DNA of 64,000 bases from UBA6120 sp035361955. Its GTDB lineage: Bacteria > Bacillota_I > Bacilli_A > RFN20 > CAG-826. A program made the position numbers and the translations under genes. This document shows positions 7,592 through 15,205 of the stretch, piece after piece (positions within the stretch are counted from its first letter, which is position 1; every line of letters starts with the position of its first letter). The notes beneath the pieces were generated by a model. That model saw only the letters and a program-made list of their open reading frames with translations. It made no database searches and was not told the DNA's origin. The DNA lies in contig DAOSDC010000006.1 in NCBI GenBank assembly GCA_035361955.1, forward strand, positions 1 to 64,000. The letters are read 5' to 3'.

Positions 7592-9092
7592 GTTCGCTTA
7601 AATTCCCCCTGACGATCAATTTGATTTTCGAAGTATCGACTTGGATGCCGACTTCCGTCCCTTCTTCATAGCTATATTCGGTGTCAGCGACGAAATCTTC
7701 TTCCTCGAATGTACGGGCGATCATTTGGTAATGGTCGCCTTTCCAAACCGTTTGGATAATATGTCCGCTGATTTGTCCTTCACCTGGATTGCCACTAAAC
7801 TCAATCGCCGTAAATGGGATTTCAGCGCTTACGTCGTAGTCCTTAAGATTATATTTGACGCCTTTGGGACCAATCAGATAACCCTGTTCGTCAAGTCTTG
7901 ATCCAGCCAGAAGTTGCGTTACGTCGACTTCAAAAATGGCATCAGATATCACGAGGTTGTTTTTGTCATTGATCCAAGCTTCTTTGTAGGAATTGACGGT
8001 AAACTCTTTTTCCATGATATGGATATCATCGGCATCGAAAGTAATCGCGTATTTTTGTCCAAGTTCATACCGATGCACGTCTTGGACGATGACCTCGGCT
8101 TTACCCACCATGACGACGTATTCATAGTGAACGCCTTTGAAGACGCGGCTTTGAACGATTCCGTCGACGAATCCTTGTCCCGGTTCGACTAGGTAAATAT
8201 CTTCTGGGCGCAAAATAACGTCGAGTTTTTCGTTATTGGCATAATCGTGTTTGACTTGTAGCGTCGCCCCCAAAAAGCGGATTTTGCCATGGCCGAGGCT
8301 CGTGGCATTGTAAATGTTCGATTCGCCGATGAAATTGGCGACATAGGCGTTGACAGGCTCGTTATAAATGTCGGTTGGCGTTCCGATTTGTTGAATCACG
8401 CCGTCTTTCATGACCACGATTGTATCCGACATCGTCAGCGCCTCTTCTTGGTCATGGGTCACATATATAAAAGTGATGCCCAATTTACGGTGCATTTCTT
8501 TAAGTTCCATTTGCATTTCTTTGCGCATCTTTAAATCAAGCGCCCCCAAAGGTTCGTCCAGCAAGAGGATTTGCGGGCTGTTGACGATGGCTCGTGCGAT
8601 GGCTACTCGTTGTTGCTGACCGCCAGAGAGCGTGGTGACATCGCGGTCTTCAAATTCTTCTAAATCGACGATTTTTAGGGCACTCATCACCTTGTCGTCA
8701 ATTTCGTCAGCGGTATACTTGCGAAATTCTGTAATCGGATTACCTTGTTGGTCAACTGTTTTGACATCGACTTTTTTCAATCGAAGCCCAAAGGCGATGT
8801 TATCATATACGTCGAGATGGGGAAACAGGGCATAACGTTGGAAAACGGTGTTCACCGGACGTTCATAAGGTGGCAGTTTCGTAATGTCGTTGCCATTTAG
8901 CAAAATCGTCCCTTCATTGGGAATCTCGAAGCCGGCAATCATGCGTAGTGTCGTCGTTTTGCCACAGCCAGATGGGCCTAAAAAAGTGACGAATTCACCT
9001 TTTTTAATCGAGAGACTCAAATTGTCGACGACCGTCGTTCCGTCGAAAATCTTCGTGAGATTGTTTAGTTGAATAATGATATCGTTACCCAT
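7581..9092 (-). CDS. potA: Spermidine/putrescine ABC transporter ATPase PotA, extended
   Basis: Energy-coupling ATPase of the polyamine importer. Walker A is GPSGCGKTTT (about residues 39-48), signature LSGGQQQRVAIARA, Walker B ILLLDEP, and the switch histidine lies in YVTHDQEEA. At 503 residues it exceeds the usual 350-380. There is a short insert of about 20 residues in the helical domain (DVKTVDQQGNPITEFRKY), and after the normal TOBE-like region about 130 further residues look like a second regulatory beta-barrel (HIIQTVWKGDHYQM). It is the first gene of the operon, with GGGGAGG before the ATG. Confidence 0.93.
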   Translation of the reverse strand: MGNDIIIQLNNLTKIFDGTTVVDNLSLSIKKGEFVTFLGPSGCGKTTTLRMIAGFEIPNEGTILLNGNDITKLPPYERPVNTVFQRYALFPHLDVYDNIAFGLRLKKVDVKTVDQQGNPITEFRKYTADEIDDKVMSALKIVDLEEFEDRDVTTLSGGQQQRVAIARAIVNSPQILLLDEPLGALDLKMRKEMQMELKEMHRKLGITFIYVTHDQEEALTMSDTIVVMKDGVIQQIGTPTDIYNEPVNAYVANFIGESNIYNATSLGHGKIRFLGATLQVKHDYANNEKLDVILRPEDIYLVEPGQGFVDGIVQSRVFKGVHYEYVVMVGKAEVIVQDVHRYELGQKYAITFDADDIHIMEKEFTVNSYKEAWINDKNNLVISDAIFEVDVTQLLAGSRLDEQGYLIGPKGVKYNLKDYDVSAEIPFTAIEFSGNPGEGQISGHIIQTVWKGDHYQMIARTFEEEDFVADTEYSYEEGTEVGIQVDTSKIKLIVRGNLSEHEV

Positions 9093-9103
9093 AGGACCTC
9101 CCC

Positions 9104-9161
9104 TTAAAAAAATGAAGACAAATCGCGTGGATTACACTGTGAGAAACCCCCGAATTTGTCT
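9104..9161 (-). promoter_or_regulatory. Terminator-like leader hairpin before potA
   Basis: The predicted transcript starts near 9161 with AGACAAATTCG, which pairs with CGATTTGTCT at 9116-9125. Seven T follow, directly before the potA ribosome site. This has the form of an attenuator occupying the whole leader. The loop of about 25 bases could hold an alternative fold. No known riboswitch class is recognised. Confidence 0.5.
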
Positions 9162-9167
9162 AGCAAA

Positions 9168-9196
9168 AATATATAAAATATGCTGGTCGATTGCAA
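9168..9196 (-). promoter_or_regulatory. Sigma-A-type promoter of potABCD
   Basis: Minus-strand -35 TTGCAA (9191-9196), 17-base spacer, -10 TATATT (9168-9173), about 75 bases before the potA ATG. Confidence 0.7.
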
Positions 9197-9356
9197 TGTA
9201 TTTTTTAAATTTCTTTTGAGGTTTTTTTTCACTTTATTCGCTAGTTATTCCCTCCCCCGGTTTTGATAAAATTACTATGCGATAAATAGGCGCTTTTTTC
9301 AATCATTTAGCCCACATTCATCAAAACTTCCATATAATAGATAAGGTAAAAATATT

Positions 9357-9833
9357 ATGAAGAAACTCCCGAAAGTATTTAAAGTGATATGGCCACTGCT
9401 TGCCTTGATTTCTGGCGCATGCCAGCAATCGTTTGATAAAGTGCCGTTTTCGCACCAAAACCCACCCATAAGCGCCAGTCTCGCGCTCGATTACGAAGGT
9501 TTTGTAGTCCTCGTGGAGCAACAAGCGACCTTTTTATTGACGATCACCAATTCCCGATGTACATGCACGAGCGAATTCATGCCTCTTTACGACAATTTCA
9601 TCGAAGCAAATAACATTGCCGGATACACGCTTGAGTACACCGAGGTTTTGTATGAACCGGTCAAACATGGATTGCCGGTTATTGACTCTAATTCTCCAAT
9701 TTTGACCATCTATCAAGATGGTAACCTCAAATACTCATTGACATATAAAATAGGCGATGCCAACTTCAATCGTCCTTTCACCGACTATGACGCATTATCA
9801 CAGTATCTCGAGGCTCGTATCGATGTCAGTTGA
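9357..9833 (+). CDS. Exported thioredoxin-fold-like protein, possibly lipoprotein
   Basis: A 158-residue protein with a hydrophobic N-terminus (about residues 8-20) ending SGAC, a weak lipobox. The mature part contains FLLTITNSRCTCTSEFMPLYDNF near residues 59-81, a beta-strand followed by a C-x-C pair and helix as in thioredoxin-like folds. GLPVIDSNSPILTIYQDG later resembles the cis-proline strand. A TATAAT box (9333-9338) and AAGG precede it. It is coupled by 11 bp overlap to the next gene. Substrate unknown; the fold is an inference. Confidence 0.6.
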   Translation: MKKLPKVFKVIWPLLALISGACQQSFDKVPFSHQNPPISASLALDYEGFVVLVEQQATFLLTITNSRCTCTSEFMPLYDNFIEANNIAGYTLEYTEVLYEPVKHGLPVIDSNSPILTIYQDGNLKYSLTYKIGDANFNRPFTDYDALSQYLEARIDVS

Positions 9834-10428
9834 ACTTGTCTACCTGAATATTGAGCAATTACAAGCACTTTTTCACCAAAAACACCCTTTTATAATTGCC
9901 TATTTACGGGCACACTGCCCTGATAGCCATTATGGAGAAACGGAATTTTTAAAACCGTTTTTAGAAGCATCCTCTCATCAAGGCATCGTCTATGCGTTTG
10001 ATTTCGAACAAAATGGTTTTTATGACTTAAAGACGATGTCGTATCGCCCTTCATACCAAGTTTTTTTGCATGAGTGGGGTTTATCGCAACATTCCAATCC
10101 AAGACTTGGTTATGGCAAAGGCCACGTTCCTAGTTTTCAATACATTGAACCTAATGGCAAAGTGCCGAATCAAGATGTATCTGTAATTATGGATAATCTT
10201 GTCATTTATAATGACATAAAAGAAATACGAAACGACGATAAAATCGTGATTGGCACGTCATTTTTTGATGGGACGCGCCCACTTAAGTATACGCACGAAA
10301 ATTTAAAAGGCCGGCAATTACCGGCCTGGCGCCGCGTTGAAGTCGGCGTTTATCACAATAAGTTAGCCAAAGCTTTTTTCGAATACTATCTTCCCAAAAT
10401 CAGTACTAAGCTTTTAATCGATCGGTGA
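9823..10428 (+). CDS. Thioredoxin-fold-like protein of unknown function
   Basis: A 201-residue protein, apparently cytoplasmic. I start it at the ATG at 9823 rather than 66 bp upstream, because the longer frame would run deep into the preceding gene. HPFIIAYLRAHCPDSHYGE near residues 17-35 looks like a strand followed by a C-x-x-S active-site turn, so the fold may be thioredoxin-like with a single redox cysteine. It ends 23 bp inside the convergent amidohydrolase gene. No closer family is recognised. Confidence 0.6.
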   Translation: MSVELVYLNIEQLQALFHQKHPFIIAYLRAHCPDSHYGETEFLKPFLEASSHQGIVYAFDFEQNGFYDLKTMSYRPSYQVFLHEWGLSQHSNPRLGYGKGHVPSFQYIEPNGKVPNQDVSVIMDNLVIYNDIKEIRNDDKIVIGTSFFDGTRPLKYTHENLKGRQLPAWRRVEVGVYHNKLAKAFFEYYLPKISTKLLIDR

Positions 10429-11677
10429 CCGCCTGGGCTTTTTGGTAAATCTCTTCAATTGGTTCGCCAACATTAAAACGCCCATCCTCATAAAGTATTT
10501 TTCCAGCGATCATCGTTAACTTGATATTGCTTTTTGATCCGGAATAGACAATGTTTTTAACGATGTTATTAAGCGGCTGCATGTTCGGTTGTTTCAAATC
10601 AATCATCGTTAAATCGGCATATTTCCCGACTTCGAGCACATCGCTTTCGTGTAAACCCATCGCCTTGGCGCCACCGACGGTGGCCATTTGCAACAAGGCG
10701 TAAGGATCGACGGCTGTAGCTGATGCCAGCGCTGTTTTTTGTAGCGCAAACGTCAGTGTCATTTCCTTGAACATATCGAGGCAGTTGTTACTAGCGGGAC
10801 CATCGGTGCCGATTGCTAAGTTTATGCCCTGATCAAGCATCGTTTGAATCGGAGCGATGCCGCTGCCTAACTTGGTGTTGGAACCAGGGCAGGTCACAGC
10901 ATATAGACCGCGCCGTTTGAATAATTCGATGTCATCATTCGTCAGATGGACGCAGTGGAATCCGCCACCACCGTAATCGAATAACCCGAGTTTCTCAAAG
11001 TATTGTGGAGGCGTTAATCCATGCCGTTCGATGCAACCTTTGACTTCTAGGGCCGTTTCGCTTATGTGAGTGAATATCGGTGTTTTTAATTCATGGGCAG
11101 CCTTCGCTAATTTAATGAGAATATCTTCGCTCGTCGTATATTCGGCATGAAAGCCAAGCCGATATGAAACAAGCGGGTGCATATTATTGATGAGGTGATA
11201 ATGTTCTTTCATCAGTAACACCGATTCTTTAAAGCTACTGACGGTCCCAAGACAAACCGTGCGAAACCCAAAATCGATTGAGGCTCGCGCAACTTGATCA
11301 GGATAGTAATACATGTCAAAGTCGGCGGTGATGCCGCTAGTCAAATATTCGGCAAACGCCACTTTTGAGAGAATATAGATGTCTTCGGGAGTTAGCTTGG
11401 CTTCTAGTGGAAACACGGCGTCGTAAAGCCATGCACGAAGCGGCAAATCATCGGCGGAACTGCGCAGAAATGTCATTGGTGAGTGCGTATGGGCGTTTTT
11501 GAATCCCGGCATGACGACGTTTCCATCGGCATCGATAATACGATCGAACTCGGTGTTGTGATTTATTGAAGGACCAACGTAAGTTATCCGATCGTCGGTT
11601 ACGACAATATCGCCAGTAAAAAGAGCTTCATGATCCCGCATGGTAAGTATTCTTGCGTTTTTGATAAGTATTTCCAT
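10406..11677 (-). CDS. mtaD: 5-methylthioadenosine/S-adenosylhomocysteine deaminase (amidohydrolase)
   Basis: A 423-residue metal-dependent amidohydrolase that would deaminate MTA, SAH or related adenosine derivatives to inosyl products. Metal ligands are visible in NAHTHSPM (HxH), HAEYT, HISET, a later histidine in HCVHLTNDD, and the catalytic aspartate in GTDGPASNN, the arrangement of the MtaD/TrzA group. Guanine deaminase-like or other substrates cannot be excluded. The start is the ATG at 11677 after AAAGG; the longer frame runs through the promoter region shared with the divergent exporter gene. Confidence 0.85.
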   Translation of the reverse strand: MEILIKNARILTMRDHEALFTGDIVVTDDRITYVGPSINHNTEFDRIIDADGNVVMPGFKNAHTHSPMTFLRSSADDLPLRAWLYDAVFPLEAKLTPEDIYILSKVAFAEYLTSGITADFDMYYYPDQVARASIDFGFRTVCLGTVSSFKESVLLMKEHYHLINNMHPLVSYRLGFHAEYTTSEDILIKLAKAAHELKTPIFTHISETALEVKGCIERHGLTPPQYFEKLGLFDYGGGGFHCVHLTNDDIELFKRRGLYAVTCPGSNTKLGSGIAPIQTMLDQGINLAIGTDGPASNNCLDMFKEMTLTFALQKTALASATAVDPYALLQMATVGGAKAMGLHESDVLEVGKYADLTMIDLKQPNMQPLNNIVKNIVYSGSKSNIKLTMIAGKILYEDGRFNVGEPIEEIYQKAQAVTDRLKA

Positions 11678-11773
11678 ATAAAACCTTTTCAATATGTTAT
11701 CATACAAAATTGCGAAATTGGATATTTTGCCCAAGTTCGTGACCATTACGATAAGATTATAGTAGGTGCTGCG

Positions 11774-12724
11774 ATGCTCAAAGAATTATTTAAATCCCAC
11801 TTATGCCTAAAATCGAGAATGATTATTGCCACGAAGATGATCGTCGGTTTCGTCGTCGCCATCTTGCTCGCGGAACTGCTACGACTTGAATATACGTACA
11901 CCGCGGGGGTTATCGCCGTCATTGGACTTGATTTGACCAGAAGGCGTTCGCTCCAAGCCGCAATAGTCTGGTTGCTTGATTCGTTATTGGCGGTTGGTCT
12001 TGCCAGCTTGCTGTTCTTTCTACTTGGCTATAATTTTTGGGTACTAATTATTTTTGTTGCCGTGCTGGTTCCAGTTAGTTTCCTGCTACGTCTCAAAGAC
12101 GGCATCGTCATCGCCTTGGTATTAATCTCACAGATATACTTTGAGCAAGACTTGATGTTCGCTTTTAATGCCATCTATGTGCTTCTGATTGGCATCGTCG
12201 TTGCCTTCATTTTTAATTTATTTAATCCACGGTCCGATAGCGAAATCAATAAATCGATTCAAGCGATTGATTTTACCATCGACAAACTCGTTCAAGACAT
12301 CGCCACGGGCGAACCAGTTCATTTTGAACATGTCAAAAAGATGATCAAAGATGTCAAAGACAAACTTTTCTTGGACCTCGAAAACCATTATTTCGTCCAG
12401 ACATCGCAGCGCGAAGATTACATCAAAATGCGGCGCGGCCAATTAATCGTGCTTGAACGAATCGCTCCCATCCTCGAAAATGTTGCTCCCATTCCCGAAA
12501 AAACAATCATCATCAATTACTTGAAGCAATTCAAGGGAAGAATCGGTACTTCCAATAACGCCAAAGGATTACGGGAAGAACTGCAAAAATTGTTGGAACA
12601 TTTCAAAAATTCACCACTTCCCGCTGATCGAACATCGTTTGAAAATCGCGCTGAATTGTTTCACGTTTTATTAGAGCTTGACGAGTTCCTTGATTTGAAA
12701 ATGAAATATCACGATTTGTATTAA
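11774..12724 (+). CDS. Aromatic acid exporter family protein (DUF939)
   Basis: A 316-residue protein with five to six N-terminal membrane spans in the first 145 residues, then a soluble helical C-terminal domain. The N-terminal TKMIVGFVVAILLAELL and TAGVIAVIGLDLTRRRS segments match ArAE_1 (PF06081), and the C-terminal half matches the associated DUF939 C-domain. The family is assumed to export aromatic compounds, but substrates are rarely shown. I start it at 11774 after GTAGGTG. It is divergent from the deaminase. Confidence 0.75.
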   Translation: MLKELFKSHLCLKSRMIIATKMIVGFVVAILLAELLRLEYTYTAGVIAVIGLDLTRRRSLQAAIVWLLDSLLAVGLASLLFFLLGYNFWVLIIFVAVLVPVSFLLRLKDGIVIALVLISQIYFEQDLMFAFNAIYVLLIGIVVAFIFNLFNPRSDSEINKSIQAIDFTIDKLVQDIATGEPVHFEHVKKMIKDVKDKLFLDLENHYFVQTSQREDYIKMRRGQLIVLERIAPILENVAPIPEKTIIINYLKQFKGRIGTSNNAKGLREELQKLLEHFKNSPLPADRTSFENRAELFHVLLELDEFLDLKMKYHDLY

Positions 12725-12731
12725 CGATTAC

Positions 12732-12758
12732 TAATGGATGTAGCGTCCATTTTTTATT
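12732..12758 (+). terminator. Intrinsic terminator of the exporter gene
   Basis: AATGGA, 7-base loop, TCCATT followed by TTTTATT, eight bases after the stop codon. Confidence 0.75.
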
Positions 12759-12918
12759 AGTCGTTGCGCACCCGTCGATGATGTCATAATCAATGTTCTG
12801 TGACTAGATTTTAACGCATGATTTCGATGATTATGCGTTTGATTGATTTTCCGGTACTTACTGCCATGTATGTTATTTGTTTTAATAGATCGCGATTTGC
12901 CAAATTGCGCGTCCCAAA
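12759..12918. other. Intergenic stretch with one unexplained hairpin
   Basis: No credible gene. AACGCAT (12813-12819) and ATGCGTT (12833-12839) form a 7-bp inverted repeat with a 13-base loop. There is no clear T-run on either side. Confidence 0.4.
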
Positions 12919-12974
12919 ATTCGCCCCAATGAAAAAACGACCCGAAGGTCGTTTGTCGCTTCATTGGGGCGAAT
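12919..12974. repeat. 15-bp perfect inverted repeat spanning the tRNA-His 3' end
   Basis: ATTCGCCCCAATGAA at 12919-12933 is the exact reverse complement of 12960-12974, which contains the tRNA-His acceptor 3' strand and CCA. The terminator hairpin is nested between the two arms. Confidence 0.9.
12932..12953 (-). terminator. Intrinsic terminator of tRNA-His
   Basis: Minus-strand AACGACC, TTCG loop, GGTCGTT, then TTTT. Confidence 0.9.
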
Positions 12975-13041
12975 GATGGGACTTGAACCCACGCGTGCCT
13001 GGTTCACAGCCAGGTGTGTTAACCCCTTCACCACATTCGCC
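12965..13041 (-). tRNA. tRNA-His (anticodon GTG)
   Basis: A 77-base cloverleaf with loop CTGTGAA reading GTG. The extra 5' G(-1) is encoded and pairs with C73, the histidine identity element. CCA is encoded. Confidence 0.95.
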
Positions 13042-13088
13042 ACGTGCTTAAATATATTAGCGATAAATGCTGGCGATGTAAAGTCAAA

Positions 13089-13604
13089 TCAACCCTTGGT
13101 GAGCATTTCTCGCGCGAGTAACAATATCGGTAGTTCGCGGCGCCGCACCAGACCGCTGATCATCTTTGTGTCCATCTTTTCATATAAAGCAATCGCCTCA
13201 TCAATCGGCACCCAAACGATTTTTTCAATTCGACCGATTTCTTTGTCTTCTAATCGTTGTCCGACGTAGGTCAGTACCCGGGCCAAATAGTAAAAATTGC
13301 GATTGTGTCGACCGATCAGATTGTAATAATCGGACACTTCTCCAATCTCGTCGACAATAAGTGATGTGTAGCCGACTTCCTCTTCGAGTTCACGAATCAA
13401 TGCTTGTTCGGGGTGTTCACCATCGGTTACGCCTCCACCAGGCAGTTCATAATAATCGCGATGGCCAAATTTATCGTCGTCAAGAATTTTAGTAAGGGCG
13501 ACTTCGTGTTTATCGTTTATTAGCACGCCACGGGAAATCAGGCGTGTATGGGTGATTGCGTCTAACGGATACTGATCGTCAATTAACTCAAGAATCGTTT
13601 TCAT
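13089..13604 (-). CDS. Nudix hydrolase
   Basis: A 171-residue hydrolase of nucleoside diphosphate-X compounds. The Nudix box is complete: G-x5-E-x7-REL-EEE-V-GY at about residues 59-81, with the metal-binding glutamates present. The later part contains VWVPIDEA, a common strand after the box. Substrate is unknown. The ATG at 13604 follows the mgsA stop directly (TAATATG) with no clear ribosome site, so translation is probably coupled. A TTG at 13613 is the alternative start. Confidence 0.88.
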   Translation of the reverse strand: MKTILELIDDQYPLDAITHTRLISRGVLINDKHEVALTKILDDDKFGHRDYYELPGGGVTDGEHPEQALIRELEEEVGYTSLIVDEIGEVSDYYNLIGRHNRNFYYLARVLTYVGQRLEDKEIGRIEKIVWVPIDEAIALYEKMDTKMISGLVRRRELPILLLAREMLTKG

Positions 13605-13605
13605 A

Positions 13606-13983
13606 TTAACCAAGTAGCGCTGATTTGATGATTAAGTCGGCCGTCGCAATGTTGTTGGCCATCGGAATGTTATACACAGCGGCGATTCGTAGCAACGCCT
13701 TGACATCGGGATCGTGCGGTTGCGCGGTCAGCGGATCAGCCAAGAAGATGACGAGATCAATTTGACCGGTGGCGATGGCCGCGCCAATTTGTTGATCACC
13801 GCCAAGCGGGCCACTTAAAAATGCTTGAACGGTTAGCCCCGTTGCTTCACTTACAAGGCGCGCGGTCGTCCCCGTACCAACTAGGTTATGTTTTTGTAAC
13901 GATGGCAGATTTTTTCGGCACCAGGCGATCATCTCGTCTTTTTTGTGGTCGTGGGCAATGATGGCAATAGTCAGTTTTTTCAT
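13606..13983 (-). CDS. mgsA: Methylglyoxal synthase
   Basis: Converts dihydroxyacetone phosphate to methylglyoxal and phosphate, a bypass of lower glycolysis under phosphate limitation. The 125-residue protein has family motifs in order: AHDHKKDEM, GTGTT (phosphate binding), SGPLGGDQQIGA (catalytic aspartate), FLADPLTAQPHDPD and NIPMANNIATAD. Length is near the usual 130-150. It sits in the thiol-redox operon, two bases after the BaiN-like gene. Confidence 0.96.
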   Translation of the reverse strand: MKKLTIAIIAHDHKKDEMIAWCRKNLPSLQKHNLVGTGTTARLVSEATGLTVQAFLSGPLGGDQQIGAAIATGQIDLVIFLADPLTAQPHDPDVKALLRIAAVYNIPMANNIATADLIIKSALLG

Positions 13984-13984
13984 A

Positions 13985-15196
13985 TTATTGACTCGCTTTC
14001 TTAATAATCACACTCGCGATTGCTTCGCCACAGGCGAACGCATAATGAAGATTGTAGCCGCCGCATAATCCATCGATGTCAAGCGCCTCGCCCCCGATGT
14101 ATAAATTGGGCAAATCGTAGCACTCGAGCGTGTCACTATTCACTTGGTAAGTGGCGACGCCACCTGCTAGCACTTGATTGTTACGCGGCATGTAATTGAT
14201 GTCAATATTGAAGGCAACGTGTTTGATTAACTCCACCATCGCATCAGTGTTAAATCCCGCTGGTCGTCCTTCGCGGTAACGGGCATAGAGCCAAGCACTT
14301 ACGTTTTGATGGAATAATCCCGTCAATGAATGGCGATCAAATGTTGTCTCATCTACATGTTTAGCTAAATACGCGCGGAGTTGTCTATATGATAACGTCG
14401 GTAGTAAATCAAGTATTAATAGGCTTGGATTTTCTAATTTCCCATGAGCTACCATGGATCGAGCGATATAGCTTGATAATACGAAGGCGGCGATACCCGA
14501 GATGGCATTATGAATAAACTGCACTTCTCCTTTAGCACCATATTCGTGGTTGCCAAGCATCAAGGTTAATTTGGCTTTGACACGAATGTTTTCTAACAAC
14601 CGGATATCACCGGTCACGCCGATGGCGCATAAAGCCGGAAACCGTCTTGTTTCGTTTAAGCGCACCTGATGATTAATCGTCGGGATGGAACTAGGGCTGA
14701 TGGTAGGACCAAGGCCGGCGTTAGAACCAGTCGCGATGACGACCTGATCATAGGTTCTTCCCTCGATTATGTAAGTATTCATGGTGGCATCATGATCGAT
14801 GTTGGCAATCGGATGATTTTCATGGATTTGGACTTTTGATGTGTTCAATATCGACTTCAATTGCATGACAATCGACTTTGCATGTTCGGAAATCGGATAT
14901 AAGCGTCCAGCTTCATCACTCAACACTTTCACACCAAATGATTCGAATGCGTCGATTGACCAATCAGCGTCGTACTTGCCAATCAATGACGCGACGAATA
15001 TTGGATTGTTGTAAGCTTGGGGTCGGACATTAGTGTTTCCGAGGTTGCCGCGACTGTTCCCGCTCATGGCAATTTTCTTGCCGACGTTATCGAATCGCTC
15101 AAAAATATCAATGGAAAATCGTTGTTTGCTTTTTGCTAACGCTAAGGCAGTCCACAGCCCACACGCGCCCGCTCCGATAATGGCAATCCGCTTCAT
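13985..15196 (-). CDS. BaiN/YhiN-type NAD(P)/FAD-dependent oxidoreductase (HI0933 family)
   Basis: A 403-residue flavoprotein. The N-terminal FAD site GAGACGLWTALALA (about residues 8-21), the AMSGNSRGNLGNTN segment near 48-61 and the C-terminal GGEALDIDGLCGGYNLHYAF segment are signatures of the HI0933/BaiN (RdsA) family, sometimes annotated as aminoacetone oxidase. The physiological substrate is generally not known. AAGGAGATGTC precedes the ATG. It sits between the CcdA fusion gene and mgsA. Confidence 0.88.
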   Translation of the reverse strand: MKRIAIIGAGACGLWTALALAKSKQRFSIDIFERFDNVGKKIAMSGNSRGNLGNTNVRPQAYNNPIFVASLIGKYDADWSIDAFESFGVKVLSDEAGRLYPISEHAKSIVMQLKSILNTSKVQIHENHPIANIDHDATMNTYIIEGRTYDQVVIATGSNAGLGPTISPSSIPTINHQVRLNETRRFPALCAIGVTGDIRLLENIRVKAKLTLMLGNHEYGAKGEVQFIHNAISGIAAFVLSSYIARSMVAHGKLENPSLLILDLLPTLSYRQLRAYLAKHVDETTFDRHSLTGLFHQNVSAWLYARYREGRPAGFNTDAMVELIKHVAFNIDINYMPRNNQVLAGGVATYQVNSDTLECYDLPNLYIGGEALDIDGLCGGYNLHYAFACGEAIASVIIKKASQ

Positions 15197-15205
15197 GACA
15201 TCTCC

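Noticed and set aside
9193..9330. Possible riboswitch or small RNA between potA and the plus-strand gene at 9357
   Set aside because: Beyond the two promoters I see no conserved-looking fold or terminator; AT-rich sequence only.
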